NCBI RefSeq assembly: GCF_002814235.1 | Contig: NZ_PHSU01000031.1 | Span: 124,001-188,000 of the forward strand | Source: Pseudomonas sp. QS1027 | GTDB taxonomy: Bacteria > Pseudomonadota > Gammaproteobacteria > Pseudomonadales > Pseudomonadaceae | Direction of reading: 5' to 3' | DNA length: 64,000 bases | Part shown: positions 1-9,187 of the stretch, piece after piece | Numbering within the stretch: position 1 is the first letter of the stretch | How the letters are laid out: every line of letters starts with the position of its first letter | Position numbers and translations under genes: made by a program | The notes under the pieces: generated by a model | Seen by the model: the letters and a program-made list of their open reading frames with translations, nothing else | Told to the model about the DNA's origin: nothing | Databases searched by the model: none

Positions 1-1350
1 GTACTCGACACCGTGATCATGGGTCACGAAGAGCTGTGGAAGGTCAAGGCCGAGCGCGACCGCATCTACTCGCTGCCGGAAATGACCGAAGAAGACGGCA
101 TGACCGTGGCCGAGCTGGAAACCGATTTCGCCGAGATGGACGGCTACACCGCCGAATCCCGCGCCGGCGAATTGCTGCTGGGCCTGGGTATCGGCATCGA
201 ACAGCACAACGGCCCGATGAGCGAAGTCTCCCCGGGCTGGAAACTGCGGGTGTTGCTGGCCCAGGCGTTGTTCTCCGACCCGGAAGTGTTGCTGCTCGAC
301 GAGCCAACCAACCACCTGGACATCAACACCATCCGCTGGCTGGAAAACATCCTGACCCAGCGCTCCAGCCTGATGATCATCATCTCCCACGACCGTCACT
401 TCCTGAACAGCGTCTGCACCCACATGGCGGACCTGGACTACGGCGAGCTGCGCCTGTTCCCGGGCAACTACGACGAATACATGACCGTGGCGACCCAGTC
501 CCGCGAGCAGTTGCTGTCGGACAACGCCAAGAAGAAAGCGCAGATCTCCGAGCTGCAATCCTTCGTCAGCCGCTTCTCGGCCAACGCCTCGAAAGCCAAG
601 CAGGCCACTTCCCGCGCCAAGGCGATCGACAAGATCCAGCTGGCCGAAGTCAAGCCGTCGAGCCGCGTCAGCCCGTTCATCCGCTTCGACCAGACCAAGA
701 AGCTGCATCGCCAGGCGGTCATCGTCGAGCGTATGGCCAAGGGCTTTGATGGCAAGACCCTGTTCAAGGACTTCAGCTTCCAGGTTGAAGCCGGCGAGCG
801 CGTGGCGATCATCGGTCCGAACGGGATCGGCAAGACCACCCTGCTGCGCACCCTGGTCAACGAACTGACCCCGGACGCCGGCACCGTCAAGTGGACCGAA
901 GCGGCCGAACTGGGCTACTACGCCCAGGACCACGCCTCGGACTTCGAAGACGAATCCAACCTGTTCGACTGGATGGGCCGCTGGACCAAGGAAGGCGAAC
1001 AAGTGGTTCGCGGCACCCTGGGCCGCATGCTGTTCTCCAACGACGAGATCCTCAAGTCGGTCAAGGTCATCTCCGGTGGTGAGCAAGGCCGTATGCTGTT
1101 CGGCAAGCTGATCCTGCAAAAGCCGAACGTGCTGATCATGGACGAACCGACCAACCACTTGGACATGGAGTCCATCGAAGCCCTCAACCTGGCGCTGGAG
1201 AACTACCCGGGCACGCTGATCTTCGTCAGCCACGACCGTGAGTTCGTTTCGTCCCTGGCCACCCGCATCATCGAGCTGAGCCCAAGCGGCGTGATCGATT
1301 TCAGCGGCACCTATGACGACTACCTGCGTAGCCAGGGCGTGGTGTTCTAA
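1..1350 (+). CDS. ybiT: ABC-F family ATPase, YbiT-type (5' end outside window)
   Basis: ABC-F proteins are soluble tandem ATPases that bind the ribosome rather than transport. The reading frame is open from base 1, so roughly 80 N-terminal residues, including the first Walker A, lie outside the window; this is an edge effect, not a truncation. In the visible 449 residues the first ATPase has a degenerate signature (SEVSPGWKLR, 74-83) and Walker B LLLDEPTNHLD. The basic helical linker characteristic of the family spans about 160-235. The second ATPase has Walker A GPNGIGKT (272-279), ISGGEQGR, and IMDEPTNHLDME followed by SHDREF. The match to Escherichia coli YbiT is close throughout. No neighbour appears functionally linked. 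Confidence 0.92.
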   Translation, partial: VLDTVIMGHEELWKVKAERDRIYSLPEMTEEDGMTVAELETDFAEMDGYTAESRAGELLLGLGIGIEQHNGPMSEVSPGWKLRVLLAQALFSDPEVLLLDEPTNHLDINTIRWLENILTQRSSLMIIISHDRHFLNSVCTHMADLDYGELRLFPGNYDEYMTVATQSREQLLSDNAKKKAQISELQSFVSRFSANASKAKQATSRAKAIDKIQLAEVKPSSRVSPFIRFDQTKKLHRQAVIVERMAKGFDGKTLFKDFSFQVEAGERVAIIGPNGIGKTTLLRTLVNELTPDAGTVKWTEAAELGYYAQDHASDFEDESNLFDWMGRWTKEGEQVVRGTLGRMLFSNDEILKSVKVISGGEQGRMLFGKLILQKPNVLIMDEPTNHLDMESIEALNLALENYPGTLIFVSHDREFVSSLATRIIELSPSGVIDFSGTYDDYLRSQGVVF

Positions 1351-1357
1351 AAAACGC

Positions 1358-1381
1358 TGGGAGCCGGTAAGCCGGCTCCCA
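1358..1381. terminator. Stem-loop after ybiT
   Basis: A perfect 10-bp stem (TGGGAGCCGG / CCGGCTCCCA) closes a TAAG loop 8 bases after the ybiT stop. No T-run follows, so it may act as an mRNA 3' end or be a dispersed Pseudomonas palindrome rather than a classic intrinsic terminator. Confidence 0.55.
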
Positions 1382-1475
1382 CAGCGCACACAAGAAATTA
1401 GTTAGCCTGCTTTCTTTTATCCTTCCATCCCGCCATCATGTTCGCCTCTAACCGCCCGCCCGCGAACGAGCCTTC

Positions 1476-2669
1476 ATGTCCGCCCAGCAACCGCCCCGAC
1501 CGACCAGCAACCTGACGATCACCCTGCAGATCGTTTCCATCGTCTTCTACACCTTCATCGCCTTCCTCTGCATCGGCCTGCCGATTGCGGTGTTGCCCGG
1601 TTACGTGCACGGACAACTGGGGTTCAGCGCGGTGATCGCCGGCCTGACCATCGGTTCGCAATACCTGGCGACCCTGCTCAGCCGCCCCATGGCCGGGCGC
1701 ATGGCCGACGGTATCGGCACCAAACGTTCGATCATCTATGGCCTGTCGGGCATTGTGCTCAGCGGCGCGCTGACGTGGGTCTCGACACAGGTGCAGCACC
1801 TGCCACTGTTGAGCCTGGGGATTCTGATCGTCGCGCGCCTGCTGCTGGGGATCGCCCAGGGCCTGATCGGCGTCGGTACCATCAGTTGGGGGATTGGCCA
1901 GGTCGGCGCCGACCAGACCGCCCGGGTCATCTCCTGGAACGGCATAGCCTCCTATGGCGCCATCGCCATCGGTGCACCACTGGGGGTGCTGATGGTCGAG
2001 GATTACGGCTTCGCCAGCCTCGGCATTGCCTTGTCGAGTCTGGCCCTGGGCGCCCTGCTGCTGATTCGCAACAAACCCTCGGTGCCGGTGATTCGCGGCG
2101 AGCGCCTGCCGTTCTGGGCGGTGTTCGGGCGTATTGCGCCCTATGGCGCCAGCCTGACCCTGGCTTCCATCGGCTACGGCACCCTGACCACCTTTGTCAC
2201 CCTCTTCTATCTCAGCCGCGGCTGGACCGGTGCCGCCTATTGCCTGACGGTGTTCGGCACCTGCTTCATCCTTGCCCGGCTGTTCTTTATCGGCTGCATC
2301 AACCGTTTCGGCGGTTTCAAGGCGGCTATCGCGTGCATGAGTATCGAGACCCTCGGCCTGGTACTGCTCTGGCTGGCGCCTTCCACCGGCGTTGCCCTGA
2401 CCGGCGCGGGCCTGGCGGGGTTTGGCCTGTCGCTGGTGTATCCGGCATTGGGTGTGGAGGCGATCAAACAGGTGCCGAGCAGCAGTCGCGGCGCGGGCCT
2501 GAGCGCTTATGCGGTGTTTTTCGACCTGGCGCTGGCCATCGCCGGTCCGGTGATGGGCGCGGTGGCCTCGAACCTGGGCTATTCGTGGATTTTCTTTACT
2601 GCGGCGCTATTGTCGGTCAGCGGCCTGTCGGTCACGGTGCTGCTGGCACGTCGCGCAGCAGCCCACTGA
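1476..2669 (+). CDS. MFS transporter, YhhS/YfcJ subfamily
   Basis: An inner-membrane major facilitator of 397 aa with about twelve hydrophobic segments. It matches the E. coli YhhS/YfcJ group: IGLPIAVLPGYVH in the first helix region, SRPMAGRMAD after TM2 (the family A-motif area), ISWNGIASYGA in the middle, and GFGLSLVYPALGVEA in the C-terminal half. The substrate is unknown; relatives are usually called drug or sugar exporters. The start is the ATG at 1476, with no strong Shine-Dalgarno sequence. It converges on the downstream hydrolase gene with a single base between the two stop codons. Confidence 0.85.
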   Translation: MSAQQPPRPTSNLTITLQIVSIVFYTFIAFLCIGLPIAVLPGYVHGQLGFSAVIAGLTIGSQYLATLLSRPMAGRMADGIGTKRSIIYGLSGIVLSGALTWVSTQVQHLPLLSLGILIVARLLLGIAQGLIGVGTISWGIGQVGADQTARVISWNGIASYGAIAIGAPLGVLMVEDYGFASLGIALSSLALGALLLIRNKPSVPVIRGERLPFWAVFGRIAPYGASLTLASIGYGTLTTFVTLFYLSRGWTGAAYCLTVFGTCFILARLFFIGCINRFGGFKAAIACMSIETLGLVLLWLAPSTGVALTGAGLAGFGLSLVYPALGVEAIKQVPSSSRGAGLSAYAVFFDLALAIAGPVMGAVASNLGYSWIFFTAALLSVSGLSVTVLLARRAAAH

Positions 2670-2670
2670 C

Positions 2671-3702
2671 TCACTGATCGGCGGTCTGCATCCCGCCATG
2701 GCTCGGCGTACTGAGAGTCTTGGTGAAGAAGCGCCCGGCTTCATGGATCAGGTCGCGATGAATATCCTCGCGGTTGACCCCTTCGGCATCGGTACACAGG
2801 CCTGGCGTAGCCTGGAGTTGCTCTGGGCTGCACGGCGCCATGAAGACGAAATGCCCGGCCCCGGCGATCAGCTTGAACTGCGGCGCCACCGGAAGTTTGC
2901 GCGCCAGGGCGGCGGCATTCTTGTCCGGAAACACCAGTTGGTCGGCGCCACCGCTGTACATCAGCACCGGCACATGGACATCCGCCAGGGTATGGCGGCC
3001 GAACATCAGGCTCAGCGGTGCCATCAGCAGCAAGGCATGCACCCGAGGATCGGCTACCGGCTGCAAGTCATCGCGGTCGACGATCAGTTCACCCTTGGTG
3101 TTGCAGGCATCCTTGTCATCCGGACGCTGCTGGCAATAACGGCGCAGGCGCTCCAGGTTCGGCTGGGCTCCGGCCAGGATCAGGGCGGTTTCACCACCCG
3201 CCGAATAACCGATCACACCGACATCCTCGGCTTCGATAAAAGGTGACAGCGTCGCGTCACCCAGGGCAGCGGTGATGGCCTCGGAAATCTGCATGGGCCG
3301 ACCATAGAGGTTGCTCAGCGTCCCCAGGCGGCTTTGATCCTTGTAGTTGTCGCCCGGATGCAACACGGCGACCACGATAAAGCCCTTGCGCGCCAGGGAG
3401 GTGGCCAGGTCGTGCAAGGCCAGCGGCGTGCCGGTGTTGCCATGGGACAACATCAACAATGGATAGCGGCCGATAGCGACCTTGGTGTCTTCGCCGGCCT
3501 GGATCGTATAGTTGCCGATCCGGCTCGTGTGCTCACGATCGCTGGAAGGATAGAAGGCAATCGCCGACATCGGCTTGAGATCCAGCGGATCAAGGAATGT
3601 CAGGCGATGATAACCGACGCTCCAATGAGCGGGCGGCGCCGCCTGCACTGTAAGGAGGCTGCTGGACAGACAGATCAGTAACACTGCACAAAGACGCATC
3701 AT
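2671..3702 (-). CDS. Secreted alpha/beta hydrolase (dienelactone-hydrolase-like)
   Basis: Predicted periplasmic alpha/beta-hydrolase of about 343 aa with an N-terminal signal peptide (MMRLCAVLLICLSSSLLTVQA). The nucleophile elbow reads GYSAGG, the acid is in GGADQLV and the histidine in GAGHFVF, so the catalytic triad looks complete. LSHGNTG supplies the oxyanion-hole region. The family includes platelet-activating-factor acetylhydrolase-like and dienelactone-hydrolase-like esterases; the substrate cannot be read from sequence. The first in-frame codon (GTG at 3714) lies too close to the AAGG ribosome site, so the ATG at 3702 is preferred; the ATG at 3699 is also possible. It appears to be a single-gene unit, convergent with the MFS gene. 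Confidence 0.8.
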   Translation of the reverse strand: MMRLCAVLLICLSSSLLTVQAAPPAHWSVGYHRLTFLDPLDLKPMSAIAFYPSSDREHTSRIGNYTIQAGEDTKVAIGRYPLLMLSHGNTGTPLALHDLATSLARKGFIVVAVLHPGDNYKDQSRLGTLSNLYGRPMQISEAITAALGDATLSPFIEAEDVGVIGYSAGGETALILAGAQPNLERLRRYCQQRPDDKDACNTKGELIVDRDDLQPVADPRVHALLLMAPLSLMFGRHTLADVHVPVLMYSGGADQLVFPDKNAAALARKLPVAPQFKLIAGAGHFVFMAPCSPEQLQATPGLCTDAEGVNREDIHRDLIHEAGRFFTKTLSTPSHGGMQTADQ

Positions 3703-3950
3703 GGGGATGCCCACCTTTGTTGCGTAATTAGCACACCAATTCTCTTCAATTCCTTGAAGTTAAAGCTCCGTAAAGGGCTTTGACTGATTTTCGAGGTTTT
3801 TCAGAGCACCTATGGTTGATCGATGATGCATAACCCGAGCCAAACCCAAACAGCCAGACGCAAAAAACTCCGTACGCTGACCATTCATAATGATCAGAGC
3901 ACAGAGTTTAATGGGTGTTCCGGAAAGAAGCTCGCGTGTTTACGAAAGCT

Positions 3951-4562
3951 TTACGCGGTGGCGAACAGCTCTTCGCTGATCCGTGCCTGCGCGGTGCTGA
4001 TGGCCTTGGCGCGGACGTCTTCGCCGTAACCCAGGCCATGGGCGCGGACGAATTCGATGTCGGTGATGCCGAGGAAACCGAACAGCACGTTCAGGTAGTC
4101 TTCATGGGCCACGCCGGTAGGCATGCCGACATGCAGGCCGCCGGAAGTGGAGACGATCACCAGCTTCTTGCCGCCCGCCAGGCCTTCAGGACCGGCTTCG
4201 GTGTAGCGGAAGGTCTTGCCGGCAACGGTGATACGGTCGATCCAGGCCTTGAGCTGGGTCGGGATGCTGAAGTTGTACATCGGCGCGGCGATCACGATGG
4301 CATCGGCGGCGAGGAATTCTTCGATGGTCGAAGCGCTGAGTTCGGCTTCGTGGCGCTGGGCCGCGTCACGCAGTTCGGCAGCGGTACCGCCGGCAACCAG
4401 GGTCAGGCTGGAGAAGTGGCTGATGGCGTCGCTGGCCAGGTCGCGGTAGGTCACCACGGCAGAAGGCTCGGCGAGTTTCCAGGCGTCGACCACCTGACGG
4501 CTCAACTGACGGGAGGCGGAGTTGTCGCCCAGGATGCTGGAATCAATGTGCAAGAGTTTCAT
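3951..4562 (-). CDS. azoR: FMN-dependent NADH-azoreductase (flavodoxin-like quinone reductase)
   Basis: A 203-aa AzoR-type flavoenzyme that reduces quinones and azo compounds with NAD(P)H. It starts with MKLLHIDSSILG and carries the FMN-phosphate loop SILGDNSASR, the IAAPMYNFSIPTQLKAWIDR core and STSGG. The start at 4562 is fixed by homology and by a GGAG ribosome site 7 bases upstream; the frame runs further upstream but into the promoter. It is divergently arranged with a LysR regulator (4693), the usual context for azoR paralogues in Pseudomonas, and is probably controlled by it in response to quinones or electrophiles. The 248 bp between this gene and the hydrolase gene show no further gene. 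Confidence 0.92.
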   Translation of the reverse strand: MKLLHIDSSILGDNSASRQLSRQVVDAWKLAEPSAVVTYRDLASDAISHFSSLTLVAGGTAAELRDAAQRHEAELSASTIEEFLAADAIVIAAPMYNFSIPTQLKAWIDRITVAGKTFRYTEAGPEGLAGGKKLVIVSTSGGLHVGMPTGVAHEDYLNVLFGFLGITDIEFVRAHGLGYGEDVRAKAISTAQARISEELFATA

Positions 4563-4629
4563 GCGGGATCTCCAAGTGAGGATCGCCACTGGGCGATCAA
4601 GTTGAGATAATCCTACAGGCGAAACCAAT

Positions 4630-4645
4630 AGCCGATTAGACGGCT
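4630..4645. promoter_or_regulatory. Candidate LysR operator dyad between azoR and lysR
   Basis: AGCCG-N6-CGGCT is a perfect 5-bp-arm dyad centred in the 130-bp divergent intergenic region. Its size and position fit a LysR-type binding site, but the base content is GC-rich and no experiment supports it. Confidence 0.35.
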
Positions 4646-4692
4646 TGAATGTGATAGTTTGTCCCAACCATAGAACGATCGAGTCACGGCCC

Positions 4693-5601
4693 ATGCAAGA
4701 CCTCAACGATCTCTACTATTTCGCCAAGGTGGTCGAAGCCGGCGGCTTCGCGGCGGCCGGACGCCTGCTGGGAATTCCCAAGTCGCGCCTGTCACGGCGG
4801 ATCGCCGAGCTGGAGGAACGCCTCGGCGCCCGCCTGCTGCAACGCACCACCCGCCAGTTGAAACTCACGGCCGTCGGCGAGCGCTACCTGCGCCATTGCC
4901 AGGCGATGCTGCTGGAGGCCGAGATGGCCGACGAGGCGGTGGCCAGCATGTCCAGCGAACCCCGTGGACGCTTGCGCGTTTCCTCTCCGGTGGGATTGGC
5001 CCAGGAGTTCATGCCCTGGGTGATCTCCAGCTTCCTGACCGCGCACCCACTGGTCCAGCTGGAAGTGCTGATGGTCAATCGGCGGGTCGACCTGGTGACC
5101 GAAGGTGTCGATGTCGCCCTGCGGGTCCGCGAACAGGGCGACGAAGACCCGTTGCTGGTGACCCGCCGCCTGCGCCAGGCGCAGACCTTCATCCTGGCGA
5201 CACCGGCCTTTCTCGAACAACATCCCATCAACAGCCTGGAGGACCTCAGGCATGCACCTGTTCTGGGCGCCCTGGAGGCAGATCGGCTGGTGCACTTGAG
5301 CCTGATCAACGCCGAAGGTGAAAAACGTGAACTGACCCTCGAGGCCCGGCTCGGGGTCGACGATTTCGTCGTGCGCAAGGCCTGCGCCCTCGCCGGCCTG
5401 GGCTTCACCGTCCTGCCGATGCTGTATTGTGAGCAAGAGCTGGCCAACGGCACTTTCGTGCAGATACTCCCCGAATGGTCCTTGCCCGGCGGCTGGTTGC
5501 AGGCCGTCTACCCCCATCGGCGCGGCGTACTGCCGGCGGTGAGGGCCTGGATCGATCACCTGGCCGAAGTTTTCAAAGGTTGCGGAGATAGAACACTGTG
5601 A
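4693..5601 (+). CDS. LysR-family transcriptional regulator (azoR-linked)
   Basis: A 302-aa LysR regulator. The N-terminal winged helix is clear (YYFAKVVEAGGFAAAGRLLGIPKSRLSRRIAELEERLG, about residues 8-45), followed by the substrate-binding domain (SSPVGLAQEFMPW onward). The ATG at 4693 begins MQDLNDLYYF, the usual family start. It is divergent from azoR across 130 bp, so azoR and its own gene are the likely targets. The stop overlaps the GTG start of the next gene (GTGA), implying translational coupling with yjbR. The effector is unknown; close relatives sense quinones or aldehydes. Confidence 0.9.
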   Translation: MQDLNDLYYFAKVVEAGGFAAAGRLLGIPKSRLSRRIAELEERLGARLLQRTTRQLKLTAVGERYLRHCQAMLLEAEMADEAVASMSSEPRGRLRVSSPVGLAQEFMPWVISSFLTAHPLVQLEVLMVNRRVDLVTEGVDVALRVREQGDEDPLLVTRRLRQAQTFILATPAFLEQHPINSLEDLRHAPVLGALEADRLVHLSLINAEGEKRELTLEARLGVDDFVVRKACALAGLGFTVLPMLYCEQELANGTFVQILPEWSLPGGWLQAVYPHRRGVLPAVRAWIDHLAEVFKGCGDRTL

Positions 5602-5957
5602 AAGGATCGAACCTGAGCCGGGAAGACGTCGCGCATTTCTGCCTGACATTGCCCGGGGCGCGAGAAGACTATAAATGGGGCGGCGTGCGCGTTTTTTCCA
5701 TTGCCGGCAACAAGATGTTCGCCGTGCAGGGGCTGCGCGGCGACTCCCTGGCCTTCAAGGTCGACAAGGAGCTGTTCCTCGGTCATGTCGACCGTCCGGG
5801 GATCGGGCCCGCGCCCTATCTCGCCAGGGCCCACTGGATCATCATGGACACGCCCTACCCGCTGGACCGTGAAGAACTGCAAGGGCTGATCCAGCGCTCC
5901 CATCAACTGGTGGTGGCAAAATTGCCCAAGCGCGTCCAGGTCGGCCTGCTGTTATAA
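5598..5957 (+). CDS. MmcQ/YjbR family DNA-binding-like protein
   Basis: A small 119-aa protein of the MmcQ/YjbR family, which has a CyaY-like fold and no firm biochemical role. Typical features are FCLTLPGAREDYKWGG at the N-terminus, LAFKVDKELF in the middle and the C-terminal ARAHWIIMDTPYPLDREEL segment. It starts with GTG overlapping the LysR stop codon by four bases, so it is probably cotranscribed and coupled with that regulator. Its last six bases overlap the 3' end of the convergent DUF1294 gene. Confidence 0.85.
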   Translation: MKGSNLSREDVAHFCLTLPGAREDYKWGGVRVFSIAGNKMFAVQGLRGDSLAFKVDKELFLGHVDRPGIGPAPYLARAHWIIMDTPYPLDREELQGLIQRSHQLVVAKLPKRVQVGLLL

Positions 5958-6383
5958 AAACGACAGGTGCGCCAGGCTGGCGCCGAGGAACAGGTGATCG
6001 ATCCAGAACACCTGGTGCAACAGCACGATCAGCCAGAACACCAGTTGAAACGAGACTTTGCGGGTCTTGTGCCGGAACACCTGCTGGGCGATCAGCGCCC
6101 CCGGCCAGCCGCCCAGCAGCTCGATGGCGTGCAGGACCTTCTCCGGTGTGCGCCAGGTCTCGTCGCGGGCCTTGCGCTTGTCGCTCCAATAGAGGAAGAA
6201 CGCCAGCAGGCTGGCGATCCCATAGCCCCACAGCGGCAGCGCCGAACCACCGCCGAGCCACATCCTCAACCCGCCAAATCCAGGCAACACACAGAGCACC
6301 AGCAGCACCGCCAGCTTGAACCTGAGGTGTTGGACCCGAGTCGCGACCTGGCGAGTCTGTTCCTGGCTACGTGGCGTCCTCAT
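5952..6383 (-). CDS. DUF1294 membrane protein
   Basis: A 143-aa predicted membrane protein. Two to three hydrophobic segments (FKLAVLLVLCVLPGF, LWGYGIASLLAFFLYW, FQLVFWLIVLLHQVFW) flank the DUF1294 signature YWSDKRKARDETWRTPE...LLGGWPGALIAQQVFRHKTRK. Some family members carry an N-terminal cold-shock domain, which is absent here. The ATG at 6383 overlaps the uppP stop codon (ATGA), so it is translated as the second gene of a uppP-DUF1294 operon. Its function is unknown. Confidence 0.85.
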   Translation of the reverse strand: MRTPRSQEQTRQVATRVQHLRFKLAVLLVLCVLPGFGGLRMWLGGGSALPLWGYGIASLLAFFLYWSDKRKARDETWRTPEKVLHAIELLGGWPGALIAQQVFRHKTRKVSFQLVFWLIVLLHQVFWIDHLFLGASLAHLSFL

Positions 6384-7207
6384 GAGTGGCTCGACCAGTC
6401 GACCCAGCCGAACTGCCAGGTGGCCAGGATCACCAGGCCGAAGACAATCCTGTACCAGGCGAACGCCACATAGGTATGGCTGGCGATGAATTTCAGCAAG
6501 CCACGCACGGCGATCATCGCGAAGACAAAGGAGGTCACGAAGCCCAGGGCGATCACCGGCAAGTCCGCCATCTGGAACTGATGGCGGAAACCGTAGCCGG
6601 AGTACACCGCGGCGGCGACCATGGTCGGCATTGCCAGGAAGAACGAAAACTCGGTGGCGGTCTTGCGCGACAGCCCGAACAACAAGCCGCCGATAATCGT
6701 CGCGCCGGAACGCGAGGTGCCGGGGATCATCGCCAGGCATTGGGCGAAGCCGACCTTCAGGGCGTCTTTCCAGGTGATCTCATCCACCGTCTCGGCGTGC
6801 ACCACATGCTGGCGGCGCTCGGCCCAGAGAATGATAAGGCCGCCCACCACCAGCGCGGCGGCGACAGTGATCGGGTTGAACAGGTAGGTGGCGATAAGCT
6901 CCTTGAACAACACCCCCAGCACCACCGCCGGCAGGAATGCCACCAGCAGATTGAGGGTGAAGCGCTGGGCATTGCGTTGCGTCGGCAGATCCCGGACCAC
7001 CGAGAACACCTTGTGGCGAAACTCCCAGACCACCGCCAGGATCGCCCCGAGCTGGATGATGATATTGAAGGCAATCGCCCGTTCCCCGCCAAAGTTCAGC
7101 AGATCCGCAACGATAATCTGGTGCCCGGTGCTGGAGATCGGCAAGAACTCCGTCAACCCCTCGACGATACCCAGAATCACTGCCTGTGCGGCGGTCCAAA
7201 GATCCAT
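6380..7207 (-). CDS. uppP: Undecaprenyl-diphosphatase (UppP/BacA)
   Basis: An integral membrane phosphatase of 275 aa that recycles undecaprenyl pyrophosphate to the monophosphate carrier for peptidoglycan and other envelope polymers; overproduction gives bacitracin resistance. Both family motifs are present: GLTEFLPISSTGH near the N-terminus and PGTSRSGATI in the second half. The start at 7207 (MDLWTAAQ) is set by homology and an AGGGGGGA ribosome site three bases away. It is followed without a gap by the DUF1294 gene. The 296-bp region to the divergent chemoreceptor gene contains no convincing gene. Confidence 0.95.
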   Translation of the reverse strand: MDLWTAAQAVILGIVEGLTEFLPISSTGHQIIVADLLNFGGERAIAFNIIIQLGAILAVVWEFRHKVFSVVRDLPTQRNAQRFTLNLLVAFLPAVVLGVLFKELIATYLFNPITVAAALVVGGLIILWAERRQHVVHAETVDEITWKDALKVGFAQCLAMIPGTSRSGATIIGGLLFGLSRKTATEFSFFLAMPTMVAAAVYSGYGFRHQFQMADLPVIALGFVTSFVFAMIAVRGLLKFIASHTYVAFAWYRIVFGLVILATWQFGWVDWSSHS

Positions 7208-7503
7208 TATTCCCCCCTGCTGCCGCACACCCCGCGCGGCACTTGAAAAACTCGACGCTCGATAGTTTGCCCGTGGGCAACACCTGTCCAGCGTGCCGTA
7301 CCGCTTGTCGTCAAAGCGTAAAAAATGCCTGAAAAATCAAACATCAACTCAGGTTTGTCGATTTCGGGCCGAGATCCTATCAGACACGCCTGTTTGTGGC
7401 TGCCTGGAAAGTAGCCATAAGCCTACTGGGCAGGAGCGACAAAACCTGTTTGGATGCAGATCGGCGATGATCACAACAAGAAGAAACAAGGAGCGATGCC
7501 CAC

Positions 7504-9138
7504 ATGAATAGTTTGCGAAATGTGTCGATCAGTCGGCGGCTGTGGCTCATCCTCATCGTCGCCATGGCGATGCTGCTGACCCTGGGCCTGTTGATGCTCC
7601 AGCAGATCCATGACGACCTTTACCAGGGCAAGGCGCAGAAGACCCAGCACGTGGTCCAGGTCGCCAGTGGCGTCCTCAACTACTACCACGACCTGGAAAC
7701 CGCCGGCACCCTCAGCCGCGAAGCCGCGCAGAAGCAGGCCCTGAGCGTGATCCGCGGCCTGCGCTACAACCAGACCGACTACTTCTGGATCAACGACCAG
7801 CGCCCGGTGATGATCATGCACCCGGCCAACCCCAAGCTTGAAGGCCAGGACCTGTCAGGGATCAAGGACCCGGACGGCTATGCCCTGTTCAACGAGATGG
7901 TCACCCTGACCAAGGCCAAGGGTGCGGGCATGATCGACTACCGCTGGCCGAAACCGGGCGCCAGTGCGCCGGTGCAGAAAACTTCCTATGTGCAACTTTT
8001 CGAACCCTGGGGCTGGATCATCGGCTCGGGGGTGTACGTCGACGACCTGCAGGACGAGTTCTACGGCCAGGTATGGCGAGCGTCGCTGATCGGCCTGGGG
8101 ATTGCGCTGATCATGGCGTTGCTGGTGACAATGATTGCCCGCAGCATCGTGCGCCCCTTGCAGGAATCCGTGAACGCCATGGCCAATATCGCCAGTGGTG
8201 AAAGCGACCTGACCCGCAGCCTCGACACCCACGGGCAGGATGAAGTCACGCAACTGGCCCGCCATTTCAATGGTTTTACCAGCAAGCTGCGCAGCGTGGT
8301 CGGTCAGCTCCAGGACTCGGCAACGGCGCTCGGCCAGTCCTCCACCGACCTGGGCAGCAATGCCACCCAGGCCCAGGCCCGCAGCCAGCAGCAATCACAA
8401 CAGATGGAAATGGTGGCGACGGCGATCAACGAAGTCACCTATGGCGTGCAGGACGTGGCGAAAAATGCCGAGCAGGCCGCCAGCGAGATGCGTGATGCCG
8501 AAGCCCAGGCGCGCCAGGGCCAGCTGAATATCGACAACAGCCTGCAACAGATCGATTCGCTCTCCGCCACCATCAACCAGGCGGTGGAAGTGATCCGCAC
8601 CCTGGCGGCCGAAAGCACGCAGATCGGCAGCGTCCTGGAAGTGATTCGCTCGATTGCCGAACAGACCAACCTGCTGGCCCTGAACGCCGCCATCGAAGCC
8701 GCCCGGGCCGGTGAACAGGGTCGCGGCTTTGCCGTGGTCGCCGATGAAGTGCGCCTGCTGGCCCAGCGCACCCAGAAGTCCACGGCGGAGATCCAGTCGA
8801 TGATCGAACGCCTGCAAGGCCATTCCGAAGCCGCGGTGAAAGTCATCGGCGACAGCAGCCGCGCTTCGCAACTGACCATCGAACAGGCCGGCCTGGCCGG
8901 CGAGAGCCTGAATGCCATCGGCCAGGCCCTGCGCAACCTCAACGGGCTGAATGCCTCCATTGCCAGCGCCACCCTTGAGCAGTCCCATGTGGTGGAGGAA
9001 ATCAACCAGAACGTCACCGACGCGGCGGGCCTGTCCCACAGCACGGCCCTGGCGGCCGAGCAATCGAGTGTCGACAGTGAAAAGCTCAAGAACCTGAGCC
9101 AGCAGCTCAATACCTTGCTCAAGCAGTTCAAGGTCTGA
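7504..9138 (+). CDS. Methyl-accepting chemotaxis protein with single Cache domain
   Basis: A 544-aa transmembrane chemoreceptor: TM1 about 12-33, a periplasmic single-Cache (sCache_2) sensor about 38-185 (DYFWINDQRPVMIMHP, GWIIGSGVYVDD), TM2 about 193-212, HAMP to about 266, then the cytoplasmic signalling helices. The highly conserved hairpin tip (EQTNLLALNAAIEAARAGEQ) is near residue 390 and contacts CheA and CheW. Pseudomonas receptors with this type of sensor often bind C2-C4 carboxylates such as malate, but the ligand here is not determined. An AAGGAG ribosome site lies 10 bases before the ATG. No C-terminal CheR-binding pentapeptide is seen. Confidence 0.93.
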   Translation: MNSLRNVSISRRLWLILIVAMAMLLTLGLLMLQQIHDDLYQGKAQKTQHVVQVASGVLNYYHDLETAGTLSREAAQKQALSVIRGLRYNQTDYFWINDQRPVMIMHPANPKLEGQDLSGIKDPDGYALFNEMVTLTKAKGAGMIDYRWPKPGASAPVQKTSYVQLFEPWGWIIGSGVYVDDLQDEFYGQVWRASLIGLGIALIMALLVTMIARSIVRPLQESVNAMANIASGESDLTRSLDTHGQDEVTQLARHFNGFTSKLRSVVGQLQDSATALGQSSTDLGSNATQAQARSQQQSQQMEMVATAINEVTYGVQDVAKNAEQAASEMRDAEAQARQGQLNIDNSLQQIDSLSATINQAVEVIRTLAAESTQIGSVLEVIRSIAEQTNLLALNAAIEAARAGEQGRGFAVVADEVRLLAQRTQKSTAEIQSMIERLQGHSEAAVKVIGDSSRASQLTIEQAGLAGESLNAIGQALRNLNGLNASIASATLEQSHVVEEINQNVTDAAGLSHSTALAAEQSSVDSEKLKNLSQQLNTLLKQFKV

Positions 9139-9143
9139 GAATG

Positions 9144-9169
9144 GGAGGGTACAATCGCCCTCCTTTTTT
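9144..9169 (+). terminator. Intrinsic terminator after the chemoreceptor gene
   Basis: A 6-bp stem (GGAGGG / CCCTCC) with an 8-base loop is followed immediately by six T residues (9164-9169), starting a few bases after the stop codon. This is a conventional rho-independent terminator. Confidence 0.8.
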
Positions 9170-9187
9170 CGAGCCCAAGGAATCCCC

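Noticed and set aside
1..1350. ybiT as a truncated pseudogene
   Set aside because: The frame is open to base 1 and colinear with the family; the missing N-terminus lies outside the window.
3823..4029. Small plus-strand frame in the hydrolase-azoR interval
   Set aside because: No ribosome site, and it runs into the azoR 3' end; codon use is random.
7208..7503. Possible FliA (sigma-28) promoter for the chemoreceptor
   Set aside because: TCAA and GCCGA elements occur but not at the required spacing.
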